Numbered from the stretch's first letter, positions 9,326-18,822 are shown. The stretch: DNA of 64,000 nt from Mycobacterium sp. SMC-4 (GCF_025263265.1 NZ_CP079869.1:5456001-5520000), one strand, 5' to 3'. The notes: a model not told the origin generated them from the letters alone. Program-made: numbers and translations.

Positions 9326-11359
9326 GTGAGTTACAACGCCGCGGACATCACCGAACTCGATGATGTCCAGCACACCCGCCTACGGCCGGCGGTCAATCTC
9401 GGTCTGGACGTGCTGAACACCGCGCTGCGCGAGCTGATCGACAATGCGATCGAAGAAGTCGCCGTTCCCGACCACGGCGGTTCCACAGTCACCATCACCC
9501 TGCATGACGACGGATCGGTCAGCGTCGCCGACGACGGTCGTGGCCTGCCCGTCGACTCCGACCCGGTGAACGGCAAGAACGGCATCGTCAAGACGCTGGG
9601 CACCGCGCGAGCGGGCGGGAAGTTCTCCGCCCACACCGACGCGTCCGCTACCGGCGCCGGCCTGAACGGCATCGGCGCCGCAGCCGCGGTGTTCATCTCC
9701 GCGCGAACCGACGTGACCGTGCACCGGGCCGGCAAGACCTACCGGCAGAGTTTCGGCAGCGGCTATCCCGGCACATTCGAGGGCGAGGAGTTCGACCCGG
9801 ACGCGCCGTTCACCCGCGCGGACACTCAGAAGCTGCGCGGGGTGGGCAACGGGAAACCGGATGCGCATGGCACCACCGTCCGGATCCTGTTCGACCCGGC
9901 GGTGGTTCCGGATTCCACGGTCGACATCAACGAGGTGCTGTTGCGGGCGCACGCCGCGGCGCGGATGTCACCGGGCGTGCACCTGGTGGTCTCCGACGAG
10001 GGCTGGCCGGGTGAGCAGATCCGGCCCGAACTGGTCGAACCGTTCCGCGGGCCGTGGGGCACCGACACCCTGCTGGACCTGATGTGCACCGCCGCGGGCA
10101 CTCCGGTACCCGGGGTGCGCGCCGTGGTGGAGGGCCGTGGCGAGTACACCACAGGCCGTGGTCCGACCCCGTTCCGCTGGTCGCTGACCGCCGGACCCGC
10201 CGAACCCGCCACCGTTGCCGCGTTCTGCAACACGGTGCGGACCCCCGGCGGCGGCTCCCATCTGACCGCTGCAGTGAAGGGGTTGTCCGAAGCCCTGGCC
10301 GACCGCGCATCACGCATTCGTGACCTGGGCCTGGCCAAAGGTGAAGACGGACCGGAGCCGCAGGATTTCGCAGCGGTGACCGCGCTGGCCGTCGATACCC
10401 GAGCACCCGATGTGGCGTGGGATTCCCAAGCCAAGACCGCCGTGTCGTCGCGCTCCCTGAACGTGGCGATGGCCCCGGACGTGGCCCGCAGCGTCAACAT
10501 CTGGGCAGCCAATCCCGCCAATGCCGACGCGGTGTCGCTGTGGACCAAACTCGCGCTCGAAGCCGCACGCGCCCGGCGCAGTGCCGAAGGCGCGAAGGCC
10601 CGGTCCCGGGCGGCCTCCAAGGCCAAGGGCCTGGGCACCAACCTGTCACTGCCGCCGAAGCTGCTGCCCAGCCGGGAGTCCGGCCGCGGGTCGGGCGCGG
10701 AATTGTTTCTCTGCGAGGGCGATTCGGCACTGGGCACCATCAAGGCAGCCCGCGACGCCACCTTCCAGGCGGCCTTCCCGTTGAAAGGCAAGCCCCCCAA
10801 CGTCTATGGCTTCGCCGTGAGCAAGGCCCGGGTCAAGGACGAGTTCGACGCCATCGAACGCATCCTGGGCTGCGGGGTCCGCGAGAACTGCGACCCCGAG
10901 CTGTGTCGCTATGACCGGATCCTGTTCGCTTCCGACGCCGACCCCGACGGCGGCAACATCAACTCCAGCCTGATCTCGATGTTCCTGGACTTCTACCGCC
11001 CCCTGGTCGCGGCCGGAATGGTGTATGTGACGCTGCCGCCGCTGTTCGTGGTCAAAGACGGACAGCAGCGGGTCTACTGTCAGGACGAGTCCGAGCGCGA
11101 TGCCGCGGTGGCGCAGATGAAAGCCAACTCCAAACGCAAGGTCGAGGTGCAGCGCAACAAGGGCCTCGGCGAGATGGATGCCGACGACTTCTGGAACACC
11201 GTCCTGGACCCGCAGCGGCGCACCGTGATCCGGGTCAACCTCGATCACGGCGATTCGCCGCTGCATCACACGCTGTTCGGTGGGCCACCGGAGGGCCGGC
11301 GTAGCTGGATGGCCGAAGTCGCCGCCCGCGTCGACACCGCATCGCTGGACCTGACCTAG
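9326..11359 (+). CDS. Atypical type II topoisomerase ATPase/Toprim subunit (GyrB-like, TopoN type)
   Basis: ATP-driven subunit of a second type IIA topoisomerase. GHKL ATPase motifs are ELIDNAIEE (residues 36-44), DDGRGLP (69-75) and GAGLNGIGAA (110-119); the switch lysine lies in WDSQAK near 370. The Toprim domain has Glu464 in CEGDSALG and Asp537/539/541 in SDADPDGGN, where housekeeping GyrB proteins have DADVDGSH. At 677 residues it matches the short GyrB size. GTG 9326 follows a GGAGAG site. The next gene encodes the GyrA-like partner and starts 11 bases after this stop. I recall such a pair in M. smegmatis (TopoNM) described as introducing positive supercoils; function here is by analogy. 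Confidence 0.85.
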   Translation: MSYNAADITELDDVQHTRLRPAVNLGLDVLNTALRELIDNAIEEVAVPDHGGSTVTITLHDDGSVSVADDGRGLPVDSDPVNGKNGIVKTLGTARAGGKFSAHTDASATGAGLNGIGAAAAVFISARTDVTVHRAGKTYRQSFGSGYPGTFEGEEFDPDAPFTRADTQKLRGVGNGKPDAHGTTVRILFDPAVVPDSTVDINEVLLRAHAAARMSPGVHLVVSDEGWPGEQIRPELVEPFRGPWGTDTLLDLMCTAAGTPVPGVRAVVEGRGEYTTGRGPTPFRWSLTAGPAEPATVAAFCNTVRTPGGGSHLTAAVKGLSEALADRASRIRDLGLAKGEDGPEPQDFAAVTALAVDTRAPDVAWDSQAKTAVSSRSLNVAMAPDVARSVNIWAANPANADAVSLWTKLALEAARARRSAEGAKARSRAASKAKGLGTNLSLPPKLLPSRESGRGSGAELFLCEGDSALGTIKAARDATFQAAFPLKGKPPNVYGFAVSKARVKDEFDAIERILGCGVRENCDPELCRYDRILFASDADPDGGNINSSLISMFLDFYRPLVAAGMVYVTLPPLFVVKDGQQRVYCQDESERDAAVAQMKANSKRKVEVQRNKGLGEMDADDFWNTVLDPQRRTVIRVNLDHGDSPLHHTLFGGPPEGRRSWMAEVAARVDTASLDLT

Positions 11360-11370
11360 GAAGTACGACG

Positions 11371-13518
11371 TTGACCGCCACCCTGGACATACCCGAGCAG
11401 AATCCGGATCTGGTCCTCGATCAGAGCGCCGACGACTACTGGAACCACTATCAGCTGACCTTCGCGCTCTACAGCGTCAGCGACCGTGCGATTCCGTCCG
11501 CATTCGACGGACTGAAACCCGGCCAGCGACGCCTGCTCTACCAGATGTACGAATCCAGACTCCTGCCCGGAAACAAACCGCAGAAATCCTCCAAGGTCTG
11601 CTCGGCCGTCACCGGCAACCTGCATCCACATGGCGGCGCGTCGATGTACGGGGCCGCGGCGCTGATGGCCGCCGACTTCCAACGGGTGAAAGTCATTGAC
11701 GGACAAGGCGCTTTCCCGCGTATCCAGGGTGACATTCCCGCCGCCGACCGCTACACCGAGATGCGGCTGTCGGCCCCGGGCGCCGCGCTGACCGCCGAGC
11801 TGGCAGATCACGCCGTGCCGATGGTCGCCACCTTCGACGGCGAGTGGATCGAACCGACCGTGTTGCCGGCCCAGTGGCCGGTGCTGCTGTGCAACGGCGC
11901 GGTGGGCATCGCCGAGGGCTGGGCCACCAAAGTGCCGGCACACAATCCCCGGGAGATCATGGCGGCCTGCCGGGCCCTGCTCAAGACTCCTAACATGACC
12001 GACGACAGGTTGGTGAAACTGGTTCCGGGCCCCGACTGGGGGTGCGGTGCGACCGTGGTCGGCGCCGCCGGTCTTCGGGAGTACATCACCACCGGCCGGG
12101 GCGCATTCACGGTGCGCGGCACCGTGACGGTCGACGGCAAGAACTGCATCATCACCGAGCTACCGCCCGGTGTTGCGAGCGGCACTGTGCAGGACAGGAT
12201 CCGGGCACTCGTGGAGTCCGGGGAACTGGCCGGCGTGGCCGACATGTCCGATCTGACCGACCGCCGCAACGGGCTGCGCATCGTCGTCACCGCCAAGCGA
12301 GGCCACAGCGCCGAGACCATCCGAGAACAATTGCTGGCCCTGACACCGCTGGAGTCGACATTCGCCGCCAGCCTGGTCGCGCTCGACGAGAACCGGGTCC
12401 CGCGCTGGTGGTCGGTGCGCGAGCTGATCGCCGCGTTCCTGTCACTGCGCGATTCGGTGGTGTTGCACCGCAGCCAGTACCGGCTGGACAAGGTGACTGC
12501 GCGCCGCCATCTGGTGGCCGGCCTGATGACGATCCACCTGGACATCGATGCCGCGGTGGCGGTGATCCGTGGCTCCGATACCGTCGACGATGCCCGTCAG
12601 GGCTTGCAGGTGCGGTTCGGAATCGACGCTGAACAGGCCGATTACGTTCTGGGGCTGCAACTTCGGCGGCTGACCAAGCTCGACGTGATCGAACTGCAGG
12701 CCGAAGCCGAGAAACTGGACGCCGAGTTCGCCGAGCTCACCGAGCTGGTCGGCAACCCCGACGCGCGCCGGGTGGTCATCGACAAGGAACTCGTCGAGAC
12801 CGCGAAACTGTTCAAAGGCACCGAGTTCGATCGCCGCACCGTACTGGACTTCGAGGCCACTCCGGTGACCTCTGGCGCCGACGACGACCGCACCCGCGAA
12901 CGCAGGTTCAACACCGCCTGGCGCCTCGATGACCGGGGCGTGTTCTCCGACAGCCATGGCGACCTGCTCACCTCAGGTCTGGGCTGGGCGGTGTGGACCG
13001 ACGGGCGCATCAAGTTCACCAACGGCAATGGCCTGCCGTTCAAGATCCGCGACATTCCCGTCGCACCCGATATCACCGGATTACTGAATTCGGGGGTGCT
13101 TCGGCCGGGCCACCACCTGGCGCTGGTGACGCGGCGCGGCAAGATCCTGCGCATCGATCCCGCTGCCGTGAACCCGCAGGGCGTGGCCGGCAACGGTGTG
13201 GCCGGGGTGAAGCTCGCCGCAGGTGACCCGCAGGACGCCGTCATCGCCGCGTTGCCACTGACCTGTGAGAACGGGGAAGCCATTCTGTCGATATCCGAAA
13301 AAGGCTGGAAGGTCACAGAAGTGGCCGACATCCCGGTCAAGGGTCGTGGCGGAGCCGGGGTCGGGTTCCACCCCTTCGTCGCCGGCGAGGACGCGCTGCT
13401 CTCGGCAACGGCCTCGGCGACAGGATTCGTGCGCGGTAAACGCGCTGTGCGCGCCGAGAACCGCGCGAAGGCTTCGATCAAGGGTGCCGGTGGGGATGCG
13501 GTGGCGCCCGCGCCGTAG
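11371..13518 (+). CDS. Atypical type II topoisomerase cleavage subunit (GyrA/ParC-like, TopoM type)
   Basis: DNA-breaking subunit partnered with the upstream GyrB-like protein. The catalytic Tyr128 lies in AADRYTEMRLS, preceded by the HPHG motif (85-88) and the GLKPGQRR segment near the start. The C-terminal third (from about 500) has only about 215 residues and shows beta-blade-like repeats, but no canonical GyrA box QRRGGKG; only GRGGAGVGF resembles it. Start is TTG 11371, with AGGAAG 8 bases upstream overlapping the previous stop codon, so the pair is probably translated together. Lack of a GyrA box argues against ordinary negative supercoiling (inference). Confidence 0.85.
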   Translation: MTATLDIPEQNPDLVLDQSADDYWNHYQLTFALYSVSDRAIPSAFDGLKPGQRRLLYQMYESRLLPGNKPQKSSKVCSAVTGNLHPHGGASMYGAAALMAADFQRVKVIDGQGAFPRIQGDIPAADRYTEMRLSAPGAALTAELADHAVPMVATFDGEWIEPTVLPAQWPVLLCNGAVGIAEGWATKVPAHNPREIMAACRALLKTPNMTDDRLVKLVPGPDWGCGATVVGAAGLREYITTGRGAFTVRGTVTVDGKNCIITELPPGVASGTVQDRIRALVESGELAGVADMSDLTDRRNGLRIVVTAKRGHSAETIREQLLALTPLESTFAASLVALDENRVPRWWSVRELIAAFLSLRDSVVLHRSQYRLDKVTARRHLVAGLMTIHLDIDAAVAVIRGSDTVDDARQGLQVRFGIDAEQADYVLGLQLRRLTKLDVIELQAEAEKLDAEFAELTELVGNPDARRVVIDKELVETAKLFKGTEFDRRTVLDFEATPVTSGADDDRTRERRFNTAWRLDDRGVFSDSHGDLLTSGLGWAVWTDGRIKFTNGNGLPFKIRDIPVAPDITGLLNSGVLRPGHHLALVTRRGKILRIDPAAVNPQGVAGNGVAGVKLAAGDPQDAVIAALPLTCENGEAILSISEKGWKVTEVADIPVKGRGGAGVGFHPFVAGEDALLSATASATGFVRGKRAVRAENRAKASIKGAGGDAVAPAP

Positions 13519-13538
13519 CTGAGCTCCCGGTGGCTGAG

Positions 13539-14414
13539 TCAGCCGAGTTCGGCCAGCCGCGGCACCGCCGGCGCCATCGCGTCGATCCATGACGCCGGGG
13601 CGCCGGTGCTCGGTGTGACGATGGCGGTGTGCACTCCCACTGCGGCGTATTCCGCCATGCTGCTGACGAATTCGTCGATGGTCTCGGGCTCGGGCCGCGG
13701 GTTGTTGGCCAGGATCGTGACGCGGATGTCGGTGAAGTCGCGCCCGACATCGTCGCAGTGTCCGCGCAGCACGTCGAGTTTGTGGGCGACGTCGTCCGGA
13801 GAAGTACCGAACAGATTGCAGGCATCGCCGTACTGCGCGACCAGGCGCAGCGTCTTGCGCTCTCCACCGCCGCCGATCAGCACCTTGGGCCGGCCGATCG
13901 GTTGCGGCGAACACAGCGTCTCCGCCAACTGGTAGTGCTTGCCCTCGAAGGGGCCGTCGTTGTGTGGATCCCACATCTGCGCGCACACTTGTAGTGCTTC
14001 CTCGAGCCGTTCGAAGCGTTCGGACAGCGCCGGGTATGGCACCCCGAGACCGAGATGCTCACGCTCGAACCAGGCTGCGCCGATGCCGAGCACAGCCCGG
14101 CCGCCGGAAAGCACGTCGACGGTCGTGACGATCTTGGCGAGCAGACCGGGATGGCGGTAGGTCACCCCGGTGACGAGCAGTCCAAGGTCGATTCGTGTGG
14201 TGTGGGCAGCCAGGTAACCGAGCAGGGTGTACCCCTCGAGCATGTTCGCTTCAGCAGGCAGGCCGGTGGGCTCGATCTGGAAGAAGTGGTCCATGAAAGA
14301 CAGCCAGGTGGCGCCGGCGGCCTCGGCCGCTTCGCCGACCCGGGCCAGCTCACCGGCGATGGCAGTGGTGCCGCCGTCGATGTCGAAGATGGGTACGTGA
14401 AATCCGAGTTCCAT
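13539..14414 (-). CDS. LLM class F420-dependent oxidoreductase
   Basis: Luciferase-like TIM-barrel redox enzyme that in actinobacteria usually uses coenzyme F420. The 291 residues begin MELGFHVPIFD and contain the barrel-strand motif WLSFMDHFFQ, the RIDLGLLVTGVTYRHP segment and RAVLGIGAAWFEREH, typical of the LLM F420 group. Start ATG 14414. It is convergent with the topoisomerase pair and divergent from the PucR-type regulator across 151 bases. Substrate is unknown; FMN use cannot be excluded. Confidence 0.85.
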   Translation of the reverse strand: MELGFHVPIFDIDGGTTAIAGELARVGEAAEAAGATWLSFMDHFFQIEPTGLPAEANMLEGYTLLGYLAAHTTRIDLGLLVTGVTYRHPGLLAKIVTTVDVLSGGRAVLGIGAAWFEREHLGLGVPYPALSERFERLEEALQVCAQMWDPHNDGPFEGKHYQLAETLCSPQPIGRPKVLIGGGGERKTLRLVAQYGDACNLFGTSPDDVAHKLDVLRGHCDDVGRDFTDIRVTILANNPRPEPETIDEFVSSMAEYAAVGVHTAIVTPSTGAPASWIDAMAPAVPRLAELG

Positions 14415-14565
14415 GTCGGTTCCAAGTCGGCGGTCGTGAGGGTCATTCCCGGACCGTGCCGAGTTGGCGTGATGTCGGCGAGGTGCGGATTGCTGCCATA
14501 TACGCGTGGATCGTTGGTGGCCCGCGGTTCGGTGCGGGCGGTCCGGTGATCATTAGTGTGCAGAT

Positions 14566-15816
14566 ATGGACGCGACCGAGTCAGCCGGCGATCGCGTCGC
14601 GGGCCCTGACCTCGCCGCGTCGCTGTTGGCCAACGTGTCGATCTTGGCCGACGACATGCTTCATTACATCGTCGGGCGGATCCCGGAGGCCGGTGCGGAT
14701 GCCGAGCTTCGCGGCCTGACGCTGGGATCGTGCTCGTCGAATATCGAAGCGGCACTGTCGATGGTTCGTCATGGGATCGATGCCGCGGCCGCCGAGGCAC
14801 CGGTGACCGCTCTGGAACACGCACGGGCGATGGCGTCGCGCGGCCACAGCGTCGATGTCATGCTGCGGTTCTACCGGTTGGGTCACGAGTACTTCACCGA
14901 GACGCTGTCCGCCACACTCGCCGACTCCAGCGTCGACCCCGCTGTCGCGCTGAGGATCTTCGTCGACCTCGAGCGGTTCGGGTTCCGCTATATCGACCGC
15001 ATTTCCAGTCTGGTGGCAGCCGAGTACGTCGCAGAACTGGACCGACGCCAGAACCAGGCGCGCGCCGAGCGCGCAGATGCGGTGCGCGCACTACTGGCCG
15101 GTGAGCGTGTCGATGTCGCCAGGGCCGAACGGGTTCTCGGCCACCGGCTCACCGGGCGCCAGGTCGGTTTCGTGTGCTGGGCCGACGAGCGCGGAGCCGA
15201 CCTCGAGGGACTTGCCGGGCAGGTCGGTCGGGGTCTGGGAACGGGTCACTCGCTGGTGGTCTCGGACGGCCCGCTGGCGGTATGGGGTTGGGCGTCGATC
15301 AGCGGCGATCCGCCTCCGGCGCTTGCCGACCTGCAGGCGAAGCTCTGCGAGGGTGCCGAACGTGCACATATCGCGGTCGGCTCGCCCCATCTGGGCACGT
15401 CCGGGTTTAGGGCCTCGCACGTCGAGGCGGTACGGACCCGTCGGGTCATCGAGCTGTCCGGGCGCGCTGCGCCGACCATCACCGAGTTCACCGACGTTGC
15501 CCTGGTCGACGCTATCGCGCGCGACGTGGACACGGCGCGGGCCTTCGTCGCCGCTGCGCTCGGCGACCTTGCACAAGGCGATGCGAAGGGCCACGCCGAG
15601 CGTGCCGCGCTGCTGGCGGTGCTCGACGCACAAGGCAGTTACGTGACCGCGGCGCGCGTCCTGGGCATCCATCGCAACACCGTCTTGCAGCGAGTGCGCC
15701 GCGCCGAGCAGCGCCGGGGCCGTCCCGCGACGGTCAAGATCGCCGAACTGCACGCAGCGCTGGTCGTCTGCGACGTGCTGGGGGCCTCGGTACTGCGCGA
15801 GGCGCCCCGCTCCTGA
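14566..15816 (+). CDS. PucR/CdaR-type transcriptional regulator
   Basis: DNA-binding regulator of 416 residues. The C-terminus (about 345-400) is the PucR-type helix-turn-helix: YVTAARVLGIHRNTVLQRV followed by RRAEQRRGRP. The N-terminal half is the helical sensor region common in actinobacterial members, with the GGDEF-like middle domain of the CdaR group. ATG 14566. The next gene on the same strand is the desaturase-reductase fusion, with a 17-base dyad between them, so it may control that gene; this is inference from position. Confidence 0.85.
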   Translation: MDATESAGDRVAGPDLAASLLANVSILADDMLHYIVGRIPEAGADAELRGLTLGSCSSNIEAALSMVRHGIDAAAAEAPVTALEHARAMASRGHSVDVMLRFYRLGHEYFTETLSATLADSSVDPAVALRIFVDLERFGFRYIDRISSLVAAEYVAELDRRQNQARAERADAVRALLAGERVDVARAERVLGHRLTGRQVGFVCWADERGADLEGLAGQVGRGLGTGHSLVVSDGPLAVWGWASISGDPPPALADLQAKLCEGAERAHIAVGSPHLGTSGFRASHVEAVRTRRVIELSGRAAPTITEFTDVALVDAIARDVDTARAFVAAALGDLAQGDAKGHAERAALLAVLDAQGSYVTAARVLGIHRNTVLQRVRRAEQRRGRPATVKIAELHAALVVCDVLGASVLREAPRS

Positions 15817-15833
15817 CCGGGTTTCTACGCGTC

Positions 15834-15864
15834 GCCCATGTGCTCGCAGCACATCAGGATGGGC
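15834..15864. promoter_or_regulatory. Nested inverted repeat upstream of the desaturase fusion
   Basis: ATGTGCT (15838-15844) and AGCACAT (15848-15854) form a perfect dyad around CGC. An overlapping alternative pairs GCCCAT (15834-15839) with ATGGGC (15859-15864). It lies 18 bases after the PucR-type stop and about 90 bases before the desaturase start. It could be a regulator site or a weak terminator; there is no T-tract. Confidence 0.4.
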
Positions 15865-15946
15865 TGAAATGGTCTTGTTGACCCCTACCGGCGGTTTGTA
15901 GGTTCCCTTGCATCTCACTATCCCGATGAGCGAAGCAGGAACCCCG

Positions 15947-17953
15947 ATGCCGACGACGACTGAGCACGCTCGACCCGCAGCCCTGGGCGCGACCGCTTTG
16001 CCCGACCCGGGAGAGCAGATCCCCCCACTGTCCTGGCCGATCATCGGCATCTTCGCCGGTGCGCTGACGGTGTTCGGGGTGTCGACGTGGGCCGCGCTCA
16101 ACGACGCCGCCCCCGCGATCGCCACCATCGCCGCGAGCTCGGCAGCGATCTTCGTTCTGTTCACCGTGCTGCATGACGCCTCGCACTACTCCATCAGCTC
16201 GCACCGCTGGGTCAACGTCGCCTTCGGCCGGGTGGCGATGTTCTTCGTCTCTCCCCTGATCTCGTTCAAGTCCTTTGCGTTCATCCACATCGAGCACCAC
16301 CGCAACACCAACGATGGCGACTCCGACCCCGATCACTTCGTCAGCGCCGCACCGTGGTGGCAACTGCCGGTTCGCTTCCCGGCGATGGATGTGCCCTACC
16401 TACGGTTCTGGCTGCGCAACCTGCACCGGCGGCCCCGCGCCGAGATTCTGGAAACGGCTGCGTTGATGACCTTCACGGTGGCAGTGGTCGTCGCGGCGGC
16501 GTTCACCGGACACCTCTGGACGCTGGCGGTGATCTATCTGATTCCTGAGCGGGTGGCGATGTTCGTGCTGGCCTGGTGGTTCGACTGGTTGCCCCACCAC
16601 AACCTGGGGCAGACCCAACGCGAGAACCGCTATCGCGCGACCCGTAACCGGGTGGGCGCCGAGTGGCTGCTCACTCCCCTACTCCTGTCGCAGAATTACC
16701 ACCTGGTGCATCACCTGCACCCCTCGATCCCGTTCCACCGCTACGTCGCGGCCTGGCGCCGCAATGAATCGGCCTACCTCGAACGCGACTCCGCGATAAG
16801 CACCGTGTTCGGGCAGCAACTCGACGCCGCGCAGTACCGCGAGTGGAAACAGCTCAACGGCAAACTGGCTGCGCTACTGCCGGTCCGCATGCCGCGCTCC
16901 TCGGCGGCCCGCCACGCCAGCACTCACCTGATCCCGGTCAACAGCGTTGAGCCGCTGACCCCCGACAGCGTCAAGGTCTCCTTCGACGTTCCTGAACATC
17001 TCCGCGACCAGTTCCGGTTCCAGCCCGGCCAGCACCTGACGGTTCGACACCGTGTCGACGGACGCGAGGTACGCCGCAACTATTCGATCTGCAGCTCAGC
17101 CACATCAGGCGAGTTGGCGATCGGGATACGACGCATCCCCGGCGGAATCTTCTCCCGCTTTGCCGTCGAAACGCTGCGCGCCGGCGACTGTTTGGAATTG
17201 ATGACGCCCACCGGAAGCTTCGGAGCACCGCTGGATCCGTTGGCCCGCGGCGAGTACGTCGCCGTGGCAGCCGGCAGTGGCATCACCCCCGTCCTGTCAA
17301 TCCTGCGCACCACGATGGAGGTCGAGACCGAAAGCCGCTTCACTCTCGTCTACGGCAACCGGACCGCCGAGTCGACCATGTTCGCTGTCGAACTGGACGA
17401 GCTCGAATCCCGCTACGCCGACCGGCTGCGCATCATCCACGTGCGCTCTGCCGAACCACATCACCCCGCTTCGCTGCGCGGACGTATCGACCTGGCGATG
17501 GTTGCGCGGTTACTGACCTGCGACATCACCACGATTGACCGATGGTTCCTCTGCGGCCCAAGCGATCTCGTCACGTCAATGCGTGACGGTCTGTCGCAGG
17601 CAGGGGTGCCGAGCCAGCAGGTGCACCTTGAGGTGTTCCGCAGCGAGAAGAAGGTCGCGCACACCGCCGGCTTGCCGAACGCCGAGGTGACGATCGCCTT
17701 GTCCGGCGCGCAGCACACCGTGGAGCTCAGTGCCGGTGAGACGGTTCTGGAATCCGCGCTGAGCAACGACCTCGACACGCCGTATGCCTGTCTCGGAGGG
17801 GCGTGTGGCACGTGCAAAGCCAAGATCACCGCGGGGGCCGTATCGATGGATCAGAACTTCGCACTCGATGCCGCCGAGGTCGAGGCCGGCTACATCCTGA
17901 CCTGTCAGTCCCGCCCCACTACCACGGCGGTGACAGTCGACTACGACAGCTGA
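15947..17953 (+). CDS. Membrane desaturase/hydroxylase fused to ferredoxin reductase and 2Fe-2S ferredoxin
   Basis: A self-sufficient diiron oxygenase. The first half is a membrane fatty-acid-desaturase fold with His boxes HDASH, HIEHH, LPHHN and HLVHHLHP. From about residue 330 there is a PaaE-like reductase: FAD motif RRNYSICSSA, NAD site AAGSGITPVLS, then a plant-type ferredoxin with cysteines in CLGGACGTC and a fourth in LTCQSRP. ATG 15947 has AGGA 6 bases upstream; ATG 15926 and TTG 15908 are in-frame alternatives. The spacing NTNDGDSDPDHF after the second His box resembles CrtR-type carotenoid hydroxylases as much as acyl desaturases, so substrate (fatty acid, alkane or carotenoid) is open. 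Confidence 0.85.
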   Translation: MPTTTEHARPAALGATALPDPGEQIPPLSWPIIGIFAGALTVFGVSTWAALNDAAPAIATIAASSAAIFVLFTVLHDASHYSISSHRWVNVAFGRVAMFFVSPLISFKSFAFIHIEHHRNTNDGDSDPDHFVSAAPWWQLPVRFPAMDVPYLRFWLRNLHRRPRAEILETAALMTFTVAVVVAAAFTGHLWTLAVIYLIPERVAMFVLAWWFDWLPHHNLGQTQRENRYRATRNRVGAEWLLTPLLLSQNYHLVHHLHPSIPFHRYVAAWRRNESAYLERDSAISTVFGQQLDAAQYREWKQLNGKLAALLPVRMPRSSAARHASTHLIPVNSVEPLTPDSVKVSFDVPEHLRDQFRFQPGQHLTVRHRVDGREVRRNYSICSSATSGELAIGIRRIPGGIFSRFAVETLRAGDCLELMTPTGSFGAPLDPLARGEYVAVAAGSGITPVLSILRTTMEVETESRFTLVYGNRTAESTMFAVELDELESRYADRLRIIHVRSAEPHHPASLRGRIDLAMVARLLTCDITTIDRWFLCGPSDLVTSMRDGLSQAGVPSQQVHLEVFRSEKKVAHTAGLPNAEVTIALSGAQHTVELSAGETVLESALSNDLDTPYACLGGACGTCKAKITAGAVSMDQNFALDAAEVEAGYILTCQSRPTTTAVTVDYDS

Positions 17954-18009
17954 CCCGTCCGCGGCGTGGCAGCGGAATTAACAGCCGCCACTTTGTTAAC
18001 ATCCCGCGG

Positions 18010-18822
18010 ATGCGCGAGACATCAGGGGCTGCCGGCAGCCGGCTCTCGCAGCCGATTTCGCGGCGCGACGCTCTGCGCTACGCCGCGGCGATGTCGGCGG
18101 TGGCCGGGTTCGGTTCGGCGGCGGCGGCGAGCACCGGATTGCCGACCGCCTCTGCCGCCGCTCCCACGCTCATCGACTACGCGATGAGCCAGATTCCGGC
18201 AGCAGCCATCAAAGCCGCCGGTCACGCCGGGGTGATCAACTACGTCTCCACGTCGAGGCCGGGTTCGAACTTCGGCGCCAAGCCGATCACCCTGCCCTAT
18301 GCCCGGTCACTTGCCGCTGCCGGTCTGGTCATCGTCAGCAACTATCAGTACGGAAAGCCGGGCGGAACCGCACCGTCGGACTTCACCAGGGGCTACGCCG
18401 GCGGAGTCGCCGACGCGCGCACCGCTTCACACCTGCACACCGCGGCAGGCGGCGGCCGTAACGCACCGATCTACTTCAGCGTCGACGACGACATCGACCG
18501 GGCCACCTGGAACAACCAGGCGCTGCCGTGGTTTCGCGGAATCAACTCGGTGATCGGGGTGCAGCGCACGGGCGTCTACGGCGGGATAAGGACCTGCCAG
18601 TGGGCCACGTACGACGGCGTGATCGGGCGGTCCCGCACCCCCGGGCGGGTGTGGGCCTGGCAGACCCGGTCCTGGTCGCAGGGTCAGATCTACCCTGCCG
18701 CGGTTCTGTACCAGCGCATCATCGACACCGCTTCGAATCCGGGACCGCTGGTCGGTGGCATCCGTGTCGACGTCAATGACGTGCTGGCCCAGGATTGTGG
18801 CCAGTGGAACCTGCACCCGTAG
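18010..18822 (+). CDS. Tat-exported DUF1906 protein (Rv2525c-like)
   Basis: Secreted protein with a DUF1906 TIM-barrel related to glycoside hydrolases. The N-terminus has a twin-arginine signal: SRRDALRYAAAMSAVAG, then an AASA region. The remaining residues hold the domain, including VINYVSTSRPGS near its start, YFSVDDDID and VWAWQTRSW. ATG 18010 gives 270 residues. The M. tuberculosis relative Rv2525c is a Tat substrate linked to the cell wall; catalytic activity is unproven. It sits 56 bases after the desaturase fusion and is convergent with the coiled-coil exported protein. Confidence 0.85.
   Translation: MRETSGAAGSRLSQPISRRDALRYAAAMSAVAGFGSAAAASTGLPTASAAAPTLIDYAMSQIPAAAIKAAGHAGVINYVSTSRPGSNFGAKPITLPYARSLAAAGLVIVSNYQYGKPGGTAPSDFTRGYAGGVADARTASHLHTAAGGGRNAPIYFSVDDDIDRATWNNQALPWFRGINSVIGVQRTGVYGGIRTCQWATYDGVIGRSRTPGRVWAWQTRSWSQGQIYPAAVLYQRIIDTASNPGPLVGGIRVDVNDVLAQDCGQWNLHP

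Noticed and set aside
13532..13544. GGCTGA-G-TCAGCC dyad between the topoisomerase and LLM genes as a terminator
   Set aside because: Only 6 base pairs with a one-base centre, so it cannot form a hairpin; it also overlaps the LLM stop codon.
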